Assembly (NCBI GenBank): GCA_963737555.1
Contig: CAVTTB010000007.1
Span: 194,124-258,123, forward strand
DNA: 64,000 nucleotides
Direction of reading: 5' to 3'
From: JAHJQQ01 sp963737555
GTDB taxonomy: Bacteria; Pseudomonadota; Gammaproteobacteria; Thiohalobacterales; Thiohalobacteraceae
Shown here: positions 55,826 to 64,000 of the stretch, in pieces
Layout of the letters: each line of letters opens with the position of its first letter
Numbering within the stretch: the first letter of the stretch is position 1
Made by a program: the position numbers and the translations under genes
Notes under the pieces: generated by a model
Databases searched by the model: none
What the model was told of the DNA's origin: nothing
Seen by the model: only the letters and a program-made list of their open reading frames with translations

Positions 55826-57788
55826 TTCCAGAACTCGGCCATTTCGCCTTGATCCTGGCGCTGTGCCTGGCGCTCGCGCAAGGCATGCTGCCGCTGATCG
55901 GCGCGCAACGCGGCAATCTCAGTCTGATGGCGCTGGCGCGACCCGCCGCGCAAGGGCAGTTCGTCTTCTATCGCCATTTCGTTTCTATGTCTGACCTACA
56001 GCTTCGTCGTCAACGATTTCTCGGTGCTCTATGTCGCCTCGAATTCCAATACGGCATTGCCGCTGGAATATCGCATCGCGGCGGTATGGGGCGCGCACGA
56101 AGGTTCGTTGCTGTTGTGGGCCTGCATCCTCAGCGTCTGGACGCTCGCCGTGACGGTGTTCAGCCGCAGCCTGCCGCAGGTTATGGTCGCGCGCGTGATC
56201 GCGGTGATGGGCTTGATCAGCGTCGGCTTTCTGTTGTTCATGCTCGCCACCTCGAACCCGTTCGAACGCCTGTTCCCGGCCGCGCTCGAAGGTCGCGATT
56301 TGAATCCGCTGCTGCAAGATCCCGGCTTGGTGTTTCATCCACCGATGCTGTACATGGGCTATGTCGGCTTCTCGGTGGCCTTCTGCGTTTGCCATCGCCG
56401 CGCTGATCGGTGGCCATCTCGATGCCACGTGGGCGCGCTGGTCGCGGCCGTGGACGGTGGTCTCCTGGACCTGTCTGACCACCGGCATCGCGCTCGGCAG
56501 TTGGTGGGCCTATAACGAACTCGGTTGGGGCGGCTGGTGGTTTTGGGATCCGGTCGAGAACGCCTCGTTCATGCCGTGGCTGGTCGGCACAGCGTTGATC
56601 CATTCACTCGCCGTCACCGAGAAACGCGGTGCGTTCAAACCCTGGACCGTGCTGCTGGCGATCTTCGCCTTCTCGCTGTCACTGCTCGGTACCTTCCTGG
56701 TGCGCTCCGGCGTGCTGGTATCCGTGCACGCCTTCGCCACCGATCCCGGCCGCGGCATCTTCATCCTCGCCTTCCTGGTGATCGTCATCGGCAGCTCGCT
56801 GGCCTTGTATGCCTGGCGCGCACCGCGCGTGAAGAGTGGCGGCAGCTTCAGTGGCTTCTCGCGTGAGTCACTGCTGCTGCTCAACAACGTGATTCTGGTC
56901 GTCGCGGCGGTCAGCATGTTGCTCGGTACGTTGTATCCGCTGATCCTCGACGCGCTCGACCTGGGCAAGATTTCGGTCGGACCGCCCTACTTCGCCACGG
57001 TGTTCGTACCGTTGATGCTGCCGCTCGCCGTACTGATCGGCATCGGACCGTTGACGCGCTGGAAACAGGATGACGCGACCAGTGTGCTGCGCCGCGCCTT
57101 GCCCTTTATGGTCGGCGCGGCCGTCAGCAGCCTGGCCGTGCTCTATGCACTGACCGATCATATCAGCCTCATCACCGGATTGAGTACGGTCATCGGTGTG
57201 TGGGTGATCGTCAGCGCGCTGCGCGATCTGATCACGCGCGCGCGTAAAGGCCAGGGCGGCTGGCTCGGCCTGCCGCGCGCCTTCATCGGCATGACCACGG
57301 CGCACCTCGGCGTCGGCGTTTTCATTCTCGGCGTGACGCTCACCGGCGCCTACAACGTCGAGAAAGATTTGCGTATGGATCTCGGCACGACCGTTACCAT
57401 CGCCGGTTATACCTTCACCTTCGATGGCGTCAAGCAAGTTGAGGGACCGAACTACACCGCCAACCAAGGTCTCATGCATGTCACGCGTGACGGCCAACCG
57501 ATTGCCACCTTGCACCCGCAGAAGCGTACGTACCGCGTACAGACCATGCCGATGACCGAGGCGGCCATCGATGTCGGCCTGTTCCGTGATCTGTATGTCT
57601 CGCTGGGTGAGCCGATCGACAACGGCGCCTGGAGCGTGCGCGTCTATTACAAGCCGTTCATCCGCTGGATCTGGGCCGGCGCATTGCTGATGGCCTTGGG
57701 TGGCGTCTTCGCCGCCAGTGACCGCCGCTATTTCGTCCGCGTGCGCAAAACTCAGATCGCACCGAACGTCGCAGCGGCAAGGGCCTGA
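55822..57788 (+). CDS. ccmF: Cytochrome c heme lyase subunit CcmF (two frameshifts)
   Basis: Large membrane protein that reduces and passes heme to apocytochrome c with CcmH. Three frames join into one protein of about 655 residues. The first gives MIPELGHFALILALCLALAQ; the second gives VWGAHEGSLLLWACILS and HPPMLYMGYVGFSVAF; the third holds the WWD motif LGWGGWWFWDPVENASFMPW and the rest. Breaks are near 55978 and 56388. The C-terminal part has the periplasmic TAINQ-like loop and the last helix. Confidence 0.94.
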
Positions 57789-57792
57789 ACGC

Positions 57793-58326
57793 ATGACACG
57801 CTATCTCCTTCCCCTGGGTATTTTCGCTGCGCTGGTGGCGCTGCTGTTCGCCGGCCTGTATCTCGATCCGCGCGAAGTACCCTCGCCGCTGATCGACAAA
57901 CCGGCACCGGCATTCACCTTGCCGCAATTGCATGCGCCGGAGAAAACCCTGTCGCGCCAGGACCTGCTGGGCAAGGTCTATCTGCTCAATGTGTGGGCCT
58001 CGTGGTGCGTCTCGTGCCGTGATGAACAGCCGGTACTGATGCAACTGGCGCAGACCAAGCAAGTGGAAATGGTCGGCTTCAATTACAAGGATCAACGCGA
58101 TGAAGCCCTGCGTTGGCTGAAGATGTTTGGCGACCCGTATGTCACCAGCGTCTCCGATACCGATGGCCGCGTCGGCATCGATTGGGGCGTATATGGCGTG
58201 CCGGAAACCTTCGTCGTCGACCGCGAGGGCATCATCCGCTACAAACATATCGGACCCGTCACCCAAGCCGATCTCGATACGGTGCTATTGCCCAAGGTGC
58301 GTGAATTGCAGGGAGCATCGCAATGA
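57793..58326 (+). CDS. ccmG: Thiol:disulfide interchange protein CcmG (DsbE)
   Basis: Membrane-anchored thioredoxin that reduces the apocytochrome CXXCH motif through CcmH. A signal anchor covers about residues 4-22. The active site WASWCVSCRDEQP contains CVSC, and the cis-Pro loop is VYGVPETFVVD. 177 residues; starts 4 nt after the ccmF stop, overlaps ccmH by 4 nt. Confidence 0.95.
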   Translation: MTRYLLPLGIFAALVALLFAGLYLDPREVPSPLIDKPAPAFTLPQLHAPEKTLSRQDLLGKVYLLNVWASWCVSCRDEQPVLMQLAQTKQVEMVGFNYKDQRDEALRWLKMFGDPYVTSVSDTDGRVGIDWGVYGVPETFVVDREGIIRYKHIGPVTQADLDTVLLPKVRELQGASQ

Positions 58327-58817
58327 ATTTAATCACTAACACGCTACAACGATTGCTGTGCGCGTTCGCTGTCATTGCGCTGTTTACCGGAACCGTTCAC
58401 GCCGCCAAGCTCGACGGCATCGATCTGCCGGATCAGCACGAACCGCGCTACAAGGCGCTCATCAATGAACTGCGCTGCCTGGTCTGCCAGAACGAGACGC
58501 TGGCCGACTCCAATGCCGAACTGGCCGTCGACCTGCGCCGTGAGATCCGCGGCATGCTGGTCGAGGGGAAAAGCGATGCGCAGATCACCGAATTCCTGGT
58601 CGCACGTTACGGCGACTATGTGCTCTACAATCCGCCGGTCAAACCCACCACGCTGATGCTGTGGTACGGACCGTTCGCACTGCTCGCGCTCGGCGTATTG
58701 ATCGCGATCATCACCATCCGCCGTCGCGGACATACCGCACCGACGACACTCAGCGCCACCCAGCAACAGCAAGTACAGGAACTGCTGCGTCGGCAGGACG
58801 AGGAAAAGAATTCATGA
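58323..58817 (+). CDS. ccmH: Cytochrome c-type biogenesis protein CcmH
   Basis: Thiol-redox partner of CcmG/CcmF. The 164-residue product has a signal peptide, the motif LRCLVCQNETLADSNA with LRCLVCQN at the active site, and a C-terminal membrane anchor (LMLWYGPFALLALGVL). It is the short form (CcmL type); the TPR part is the separate ccmI gene. Confidence 0.95.
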   Translation: MNLITNTLQRLLCAFAVIALFTGTVHAAKLDGIDLPDQHEPRYKALINELRCLVCQNETLADSNAELAVDLRREIRGMLVEGKSDAQITEFLVARYGDYVLYNPPVKPTTLMLWYGPFALLALGVLIAIITIRRRGHTAPTTLSATQQQQVQELLRRQDEEKNS

Positions 58818-60147
58818 CGATGTGGATAGTGTTCGCGGCGATGCTGGTCATCGCCCTGCTCTTCGTGTTGCTGCCCTTGCTCAGACAACCGCGCGCGCAT
58901 GGCCCAGAGCAGAACGCGCACAATGTCGATGCTGCTGCGCAAACGGCTGGCCGAACTTGAGAGCGATCTCGCCAATGGCGCGTTGAACGAGGCACAGTTC
59001 GCGCTGGCACGCGAAGATCTTGAGCGTGAACTGTTACAGGAACTCTCGGACACCGGCGGCACCGTGACCATGAATACATCGCCCAAGGCCGGCCGCCTCA
59101 GCGCGGCGATCGTCGTTATCGCGGTGCCGGCGCTGGCGTTAGGGCTGTATTACAAACTCGGCAGCTGGCGCATGCTGGATGACGCAACGCAGTCGGCCAT
59201 GCAGCAATCCATGCCGACGGAGAGCACAGCCAACAGCGGCACACCGAATGTCGCCGCCGACGGCAGCACACCCGCCAACGACGGCATGGCGCCGGTCGAT
59301 GAACTGGTCACCCGCCTGGAACAGAAACTCAAAGACGACCCCAGCAACGCGAAGGGCTGGTTGATGCTGGGCCGCAGTTACATCTATCTCAATCGCCCTG
59401 CCGATGCCGTGCGCGCCTATGCGCAAGCCGAAACATTGACGGCGTCGCCGGATGCACAACTCTACGCCGAATACGCGGAGGCGCTGGCGCTGGCCAATGG
59501 CGACCGTCTCGCCGGCGCACCGGAACGCCTGATCGAAAAGGCGCTGACGCTGCAGCCCGACCATCCCAACGCCCTGTGGCTGGCGGGCATGAACGCCTTC
59601 CAGAAGGCCGATTACCCGACCGCCGTGAAATACTGGGAGAGCCTGCAGAAGATCACCGAGCAAGACAATGAACAGGGTCGGATGCTCGCCGATTATCTCG
59701 CGCAGGCGCGCGCGGGAAATCCTATCGAAGATATCGTTCCGCCGAGCGCGCCAACAACCGGCGCGGACACTGCACCGGCACCCGCCGCGACCAGCAGCGG
59801 CGCTTCAATGAAGGTGCATGTGGCATTGGATCCTGCGCTCGCCGCAAAAGCCTCGCCCGACGATACGGTCTTCATTTTCGCCCGCGCCGCACAAGGCCCG
59901 CCGATGCCGCTGGCGATCGTGCGTCTACAGGTCAAAGACCTGCCGGCGGACGTCACGCTCGACGACTCACAGGCGATGATGCCGGCGATGAAACTGTCCA
60001 ACTATGCCGAAGTGGTGGTGGGCGCGCGGATCTCCAAAGCGCGGTGATGCGATGCCGGCGAGCGGTGATTTGCAGGTACTCAGTGATGCGTTACAGACGC
60101 AGAGCACGGCGGCGGTGAGCCTGACAATCGATCAGGTCATACCTTAA
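58814..60147 (+). CDS. ccmI: Cytochrome c-type biogenesis protein CcmI (two frameshifts)
   Basis: Apocytochrome c chaperone with TPR repeats. The first frame gives the N-terminal anchor (WIVFAAMLVIALLFVLLPLL). After a break near 58935 the second frame gives the rest: second helix (AAIVVIAVPALALGLYYKL), TPR region (GWLMLGRSYIYLNRPADAVR), and an Ig-like C-terminal domain. The second frame stops at 60047, but a third frame continues with GDAMPASGDLQVL and VSLTIDQVIP, the usual CcmI end, to 60147. So a second indel lies near 60040. Last gene of the ccm operon. Confidence 0.9.
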
Positions 60148-60201
60148 GGAACTTCGGATTCAATTCTTGAACCCAGCATTGCGCGCGCAGGCAATAATCT
60201 G

Positions 60202-60246
60202 AAGTAGCCCGGTGAATCCGTAGCAATCCCGGATTACATCCGGGCT
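60202..60246. repeat. Palindromic element, GTAGCCCGG family
   Basis: Perfect 9-bp outer arms GTAGCCCGG (60202-60210 with 60238-60246) with an inner AATCCG/CGGATT pair. GTAGCCCGG...CCGGGCTAC elements are common between gammaproteobacterial genes. It separates convergent ccmI and trpE, where it may also act as a bidirectional terminator. Confidence 0.8.
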
Positions 60247-60277
60247 ACATTACTGCACGCGCAATCACGGCCAGGGC

Positions 60278-61759
60278 TTACTTATGCGCGCCGTCCAGGC
60301 CTCGCTCGGCCATAGCCACGGCGCGGAAGATGGCGCGGCCTTTGTTCATGGTTTCGTCCCATTCGTTGCGCGGCACGGAATCGTAAACGATACCGGCGCC
60401 GGCTTGTATATGCAGCATGTTGTCTTTGATCACGGCGGTTCGAATCGCAATGGCGGTATCCAGATTACCGGACCAGGCGATATAGCCGACCGCGCCTGAA
60501 TAAATGCCGCGTTTGACCGGTTCCAGTTCATCGATGATTTCCATGGCGCGTATTTTTGGCGCGCCGCTGACGGTGCCGGCGGGAAAGGTCGCCGCAGCAC
60601 ATCCAACGCACTCTTGCCGGCTTTCAGACGCCATCGACATTGGAGACGATGTGCATGACATGCGAATAGCGTTCGACGATCATTTTATCGGTCAGTTGCA
60701 CCGTGCCGATTTCGGCGACGCGGCCGACATCGTTGCGGCCCAGATCGATCAGCATCAGGTGTTCGGCCAGTTCTTTGGGATCGGCCAGTAATCGCTGTTC
60801 CAGCGCCATATCCGGCTCAGCGTCGCACCGCGCGGCGCGTGCCGGCAATCGGGCGCACGGTGACGATATCGTCTTCGAGCCGCACCAGTATTTCCGGTGA
60901 CGAGCCGACGATATGAAAATCGTCCAGATTCAGATAAAACATGTACGGCGATGGATTCAGGCAGCGCAGGGCGCGGTAGATATCCAGCGGCCGTGACGTG
61001 ACCGGATATCGACATACGCTGCGACAACACCACTTGCATGATGTCGCCGTCGACGATGTAGTCCTTGCAGCGGGCGACCGCCTCCTCGAAACCTTCCTGG
61101 GTGAAACCGGAGATGAAATCGGCTTCGTTGACGCGACTGACACCCGGGTGCGTATAACGTGGCGCGGCCTGATGCAACAAATCATCCAGCACATCCAAGC
61201 GCGCCTGCGCCTGTGCCAAGGCATCGGACTGGGCCGGATCGGCATGCACGACCATGTACAGCTTGCCGCGCAGATTGTCGAACACGATCACTTCATCCGA
61301 CACCATCAACAGGATGTCCGGATTCTTCAGCGGATCGGGTTTGCTGCACTTGGCCAGTTTCGGCTCGATATAACGAATCGTGTCGTAACCGAAATAGCCG
61401 ACCAGACCGCCGTTGAAACGCGGCAACCCGTCGAGCTCGGCGACTTTGTAACGGGTTTGAAATTTCTCGATCCACGTTAGCGGATCGGCGACTTCATGCG
61501 ACTCGATAATCTCGCCGTCATTCAACACGTCGATGCGCTGCCCGGTTACGCGCAGCACGGTGCGGCACGGCAAGCCGATGATGGAATAACGCCCCCACTT
61601 CTCGCCGCCCTGCACGGATTCGAACAGATAGGAATACGGCCCATTGGCCAGCTTCAGATAGGTACTCAGCGGCGTATCCAGATCGGCGAGCACCTCGCGC
61701 ACGACCGGGATACGGTTGAAACCTTGTTTGGCTAATTCGGAAAAGACTACAGCATCCAT
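60278..61759 (-). CDS. trpE: Anthranilate synthase component I (three frameshifts)
   Basis: Converts chorismate to anthranilate with TrpG. The ATG at 61759 gives MDAVVFSELAKQGFNRIPVV; an upstream in-frame ATG at 61807 is less likely. Four frames are needed: N-terminal domain to VVLSQRMSI, then LNLDDFHIVGSSPEILVRLE, then LIDLGRNDVGRVAEIGTVQL, then FPAGTVSGAPKIRAMEIIDE and GAGIVYDSVPRNEWDETMNK. Breaks are near 61005, 60832 and 60625. Feedback LExS-type motif is near the N-terminus (LFESVQGGEKWGRYS). The catalytic regions are intact once joined. Confidence 0.92.
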
Positions 61760-61877
61760 GACATCACCCTTGTGAATCGAAATCGGAACGAACGACGACG
61801 TCGGCATTCAGCCGCGCCATCGTTGAACCATCCACTGTATCGATTCAATAAGAGTCATCGTCATCACGCACATAGTA

Positions 61878-62555
61878 TCAAGCAACTGCTTCGAGCAGCG
61901 GCCGAAGTTCGGTCATTGCATCGATCACGGCATCCGGATTCGCATCGCGGATATCGACGCCATGGTTATAACCGTAACTCATGCACGCAATCTGAAAACC
62001 GGCGGCGCGCGCGGCCTTCACGTCACTGACCGAGTCACCGACCATCAGCGCATGTTCCGGTGCCACGCCGAAGAACTTTGCCGCATGCAGCAACGGCGCC
62101 GGATCGGGCTTCTTCTGCGGCAGCGTATCACCGCTGACGATGATCGAAAAGTCATCGGCCACACCCAGATCGCGCAACAGCGGCAGCGTGAACTGTGCCG
62201 CCTTGTTGGTCACGCAACCGAGTTTGTAGCCGGCGGCCTTGAAGTAATCCAAGCCCTCACGCACGCCGGGATACAACAGACTGCGCTTGGAGGTATTCTC
62301 GGCATAGAGGTCGAGGAAGATCGGCGCGGCCTTCTGGTAATCGGCCTCATCCGGCTCACCGTCCAACTGGCCGATCAGCGCGCGCCGCACCAGACGTTCG
62401 ACGCCGTTGCCGACCCAGTTGCGTACCTTGGCCTCACCGTGCGGCGGACGACCCAGGGCTTTCATCATTTCATCGACACAGAACGTCAGGTCCGGCACGC
62501 TGTCCACCAGCGTGCCGTCCACGTCGATCAGAATCATTTGCGGTTTTTTTAACAT
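61878..62555 (-). CDS. gph: Phosphoglycolate phosphatase
   Basis: HAD-superfamily phosphatase that removes 2-phosphoglycolate. The ATG at 62555 gives MLKKPQMILIDVDGTLVDSV with the nucleophile Asp (DVDGT), and 225 residues. Other motifs: CVTNKAAQFTLPLL (motif II), KKPDPAPLL (motif III Lys) and MVGDSVSDVKAARAAG (motif IV). Longer in-frame upstream start is rejected because it crosses the hairpin at 62583-62612. Gene order rpe-gph-trpE is standard. Confidence 0.93.
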   Translation of the reverse strand: MLKKPQMILIDVDGTLVDSVPDLTFCVDEMMKALGRPPHGEAKVRNWVGNGVERLVRRALIGQLDGEPDEADYQKAAPIFLDLYAENTSKRSLLYPGVREGLDYFKAAGYKLGCVTNKAAQFTLPLLRDLGVADDFSIIVSGDTLPQKKPDPAPLLHAAKFFGVAPEHALMVGDSVSDVKAARAAGFQIACMSYGYNHGVDIRDANPDAVIDAMTELRPLLEAVA

Positions 62556-62582
62556 GGAGTGAATCCGATACTCGTAACAAGC

Positions 62583-62612
62583 GCGTCCTTTCCTCAGCAA
62601 AGGAAAGGACGC
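62583..62612 (-). terminator. 12-bp hairpin between rpe and gph
   Basis: Perfect 12-bp stem GCGTCCTTTCCT (62583-62594 with 62601-62612) with a 6-nt loop in the gap between rpe and gph, both on the minus strand. It may end or process part of the rpe transcript so that gph is made at a lower level. Confidence 0.5.
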
Positions 62613-62634
62613 AGGCGCGCTAATGCAGCAAGGC

Positions 62635-63327
62635 TTACTTGCCGACCTTCGCCAGTTCGTCGCGCATCGCCTTGACGACGCTGTCGTAGCGATACTTGTC
62701 GCCGTCTTTGCCGGCGTTGAAGATCGCCGAACCGGCGACGAAGGTATCGGCGCCTGCCGCAGCGATTTCGCGGATGTTGTCGACCTTCACACCGCCGTCG
62801 ATTTCGAGACGGATGTTACGACCGGAGGCATCGATCAATTTGCGCGCCTGACGCAGCTTATCCAGCGTGGCCGGAATGAAGCTCTGACCACCGAAGCCCG
62901 GATTGACCGACATCAGCAACACCATGTCGACCTTGTCCAGTACATATTCCAAATAAGACAGCGGCGTGGCCGGGTTGAACACCAGACCCGCCTTGCAACC
63001 TTCCGCCTTGATCAGCTGCAAGGTACGGTCGATGTGCTCGGACGCTTCCGGGTGGAAGGTGATGTAGCTGGCACCGGCCTTGGCGAAATCGGGGATGATG
63101 CGGTCGACCGGTTTGACCATCAGATGCACGTCGATCTCGGCCTTCACGCCATGCTTGCGCAGCGCCTCGCAAACCAGCGGGCCGATGGTCAGATTGGGCA
63201 CGTAATGGTTGTCCATTACGTCGAAGTGCACGATGTCGGCACCGGCCGCCAATACATTGTCGACCTCTTCGCCCAAGCGCGCGAAATCCGCCGAGAGGAT
63301 GGAAGGGGCAATCTTGTAATCCGCCAT
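62635..63327 (-). CDS. rpe: Ribulose-phosphate 3-epimerase
   Basis: Interconverts ribulose 5-phosphate and xylulose 5-phosphate in the pentose phosphate pathway. The ATG at 63327 has a GGAGAGC ribosome site and gives ADYKIAPSILSADFARLG, then HFDVMDNHYVPNLTIGP and DIDVHLMVKP-type sequence (AEIDVHLMVKPVD), with MSVNPGFGGQSFI and LEIDGGVKVDNI near the end. 230 residues. Together with tal, pgl and glk elsewhere in the window it covers the pentose phosphate route. Confidence 0.95.
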   Translation of the reverse strand: MADYKIAPSILSADFARLGEEVDNVLAAGADIVHFDVMDNHYVPNLTIGPLVCEALRKHGVKAEIDVHLMVKPVDRIIPDFAKAGASYITFHPEASEHIDRTLQLIKAEGCKAGLVFNPATPLSYLEYVLDKVDMVLLMSVNPGFGGQSFIPATLDKLRQARKLIDASGRNIRLEIDGGVKVDNIREIAAAGADTFVAGSAIFNAGKDGDKYRYDSVVKAMRDELAKVGK

Positions 63328-63505
63328 GGTCTTGCTCTCCAAATCAATTACTGGTGGGCGTTGCTGGGAACTCGTGCGAGCGAGTAAAGTTGCGCAATGT
63401 ACCGTATCGCGGTCGGATTTTCAGCCACCCGAATGGGTGGCGTGTTTCCACCAGCCGGCGCAGGGTTGCAGCTCACGCCCGGAAGATCGGAAGGAGGACC
63501 TGTCT

Positions 63506-64000
63506 ATGTCGCTAAGATGCTTGAGTCTACTGGTTTTTTCGCTCGCACTGGGCGCTGCGTCGGTGTGTACGGCTTCGGATATGGACAAGGAAAAACGCTG
63601 GTCCGATCAGATTGTCGATGCATTACTGGTCGGCAATGCCGAATGGCTGGAGGCCGGCGGCCAGAAATTCCTCGGTATTTATACCGAAGATCAGAGCGGT
63701 GCGCCCAAGGGCGGCGCCATCATCCTGCACGGCATCGGCGTGCACCCCGACTGGCCGGACGTGGTCTACCCGCTGCGCAGTGAGCTGCCCAACTACGGCT
63801 GGGCGACACTGTCCATCCAGATGCCGATCCTGCCCAATGAGGCCACGCTGAAGGATTACATACCGCTGATGAAGGAAGCGGCACCGCGCATCCAAGCCGC
63901 GCTGGCGTTCCTGAAAGCCAAAGGCAACGAACCCATCGTGCTCATCGCCCACAGCCTCGGCGCCACCATGGCCGCGGCCGCGTTGACCGAAACCGGCGAT
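63506..64000 (+). CDS. DUF3530 alpha/beta hydrolase-like protein (partial, runs off the window)
   Basis: Start ATG at 63506, after a strong AAGGAGG site at 63491-63497. A signal peptide (LSLLVFSLALGAASVCTAS) is followed by ILHGIGVHPDWPDVVYPLRS and later VLIAHSLGATMAAAAL, the nucleophile elbow-like region of DUF3530 proteins. At least 165 residues are in the window; the C-terminal half is missing. It is divergent from rpe. Substrate unknown. Confidence 0.85.
   Translation, partial: MSLRCLSLLVFSLALGAASVCTASDMDKEKRWSDQIVDALLVGNAEWLEAGGQKFLGIYTEDQSGAPKGGAIILHGIGVHPDWPDVVYPLRSELPNYGWATLSIQMPILPNEATLKDYIPLMKEAAPRIQAALAFLKAKGNEPIVLIAHSLGATMAAAALTETGD

Noticed and set aside
1..64000. tRNA, rRNA, CRISPR, insertion sequence or prophage genes
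   Set aside because: I looked on both strands and saw no cloverleaf with CCA context, no spaced direct repeats, no transposase or integrase frames and no phage structural genes. The CI-like regulator alone does not make a prophage.

Overview
The window reads as chromosomal DNA of a gammaproteobacterium with high G+C. Gene order is the strongest clue. The blocks dacA-ybeD-lipB-lipA, amgK/lptD-surA-pdxA-rsmA ... apaG-apaH, lgt-thyA-folA, speD-VOC-osmC/crp-trpC-trpD-trpG and trpE-gph-rpe match the order known from Pseudomonas-like gammaproteobacteria. The ccmABCDEFGHI operon points to c-type cytochrome-based respiration. Two PEP-CTERM proteins suggest an environmental, EPS-forming lineage, perhaps near Chromatiales, Thiohalomonadales or Acidiferrobacterales; that placement is inference. 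I see no tRNA, rRNA, CRISPR array, transposase or prophage.

Layout. 1-4.3 kb: cell wall carboxypeptidase and lipoate synthesis. 4.4-7.6 kb: beta-carbonic anhydrase, a GT-B protein, a PilZ protein and MurU. 8.0-11.6 kb: an accessory block with an alpha-oxoamine synthase, a PLP-binding protein, a methyltransferase and a LuxR-type regulator. It lies between murU and amgK, which are neighbours in pseudomonads. 11.9-18.9 kb: amgK, lptD, surA, pdxA, rsmA. 19-23 kb: UspA, two small proteins, and a sugar block (transaldolase, 6-phosphogluconolactonase, glucokinase). 23.2-24.4 kb: apaG, apaH. 24.4-28.8 kb: a secreted Asp/Arg/Gln-repeat protein, a GGDEF/EAL protein and its periplasmic binding protein. 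28.9-35.6 kb: folA, thyA, lgt, rlmI and a lipid-linked sugar transfer block. 35.7-44.2 kb: a YyaL-type protein, mscL, a lipoprotein, a sigma-70 family factor, a CI-like regulator, a UPF0114 protein, an LTA-synthase-like sulfatase and coq7. 44.7-47.4 kb: three exported proteins, two with PEP-CTERM tails. 47.5-52.8 kb: speD, a VOC protein, an OsmC protein, crp, trpC, trpD, trpG. 53.1-60.1 kb: the full ccm operon. 60.3-64 kb: trpE, gph, rpe and the start of a DUF3530 protein.

Data quality matters when reading this window. About 20 genes, many essential (lptD, lgt, folA, thyA, crp, ccmF, trpE), are split by one-base indels, while their protein sequence is well conserved on both sides of the break. 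I treat these as sequencing or assembly errors and give each gene as one locus with the break position. They should not be read as pseudogenes.

Intergenic spaces carry at least five families of inverted repeats (around 1.4, 5.2, 31.2, 38.4/50.2, 52.2 and 60.2 kb), all non-coding. The best candidates for undescribed biology are the alpha-oxoamine synthase/LuxR block, the PEP-CTERM trio with an internally duplicated domain, and the binding protein/GGDEF-EAL pair.
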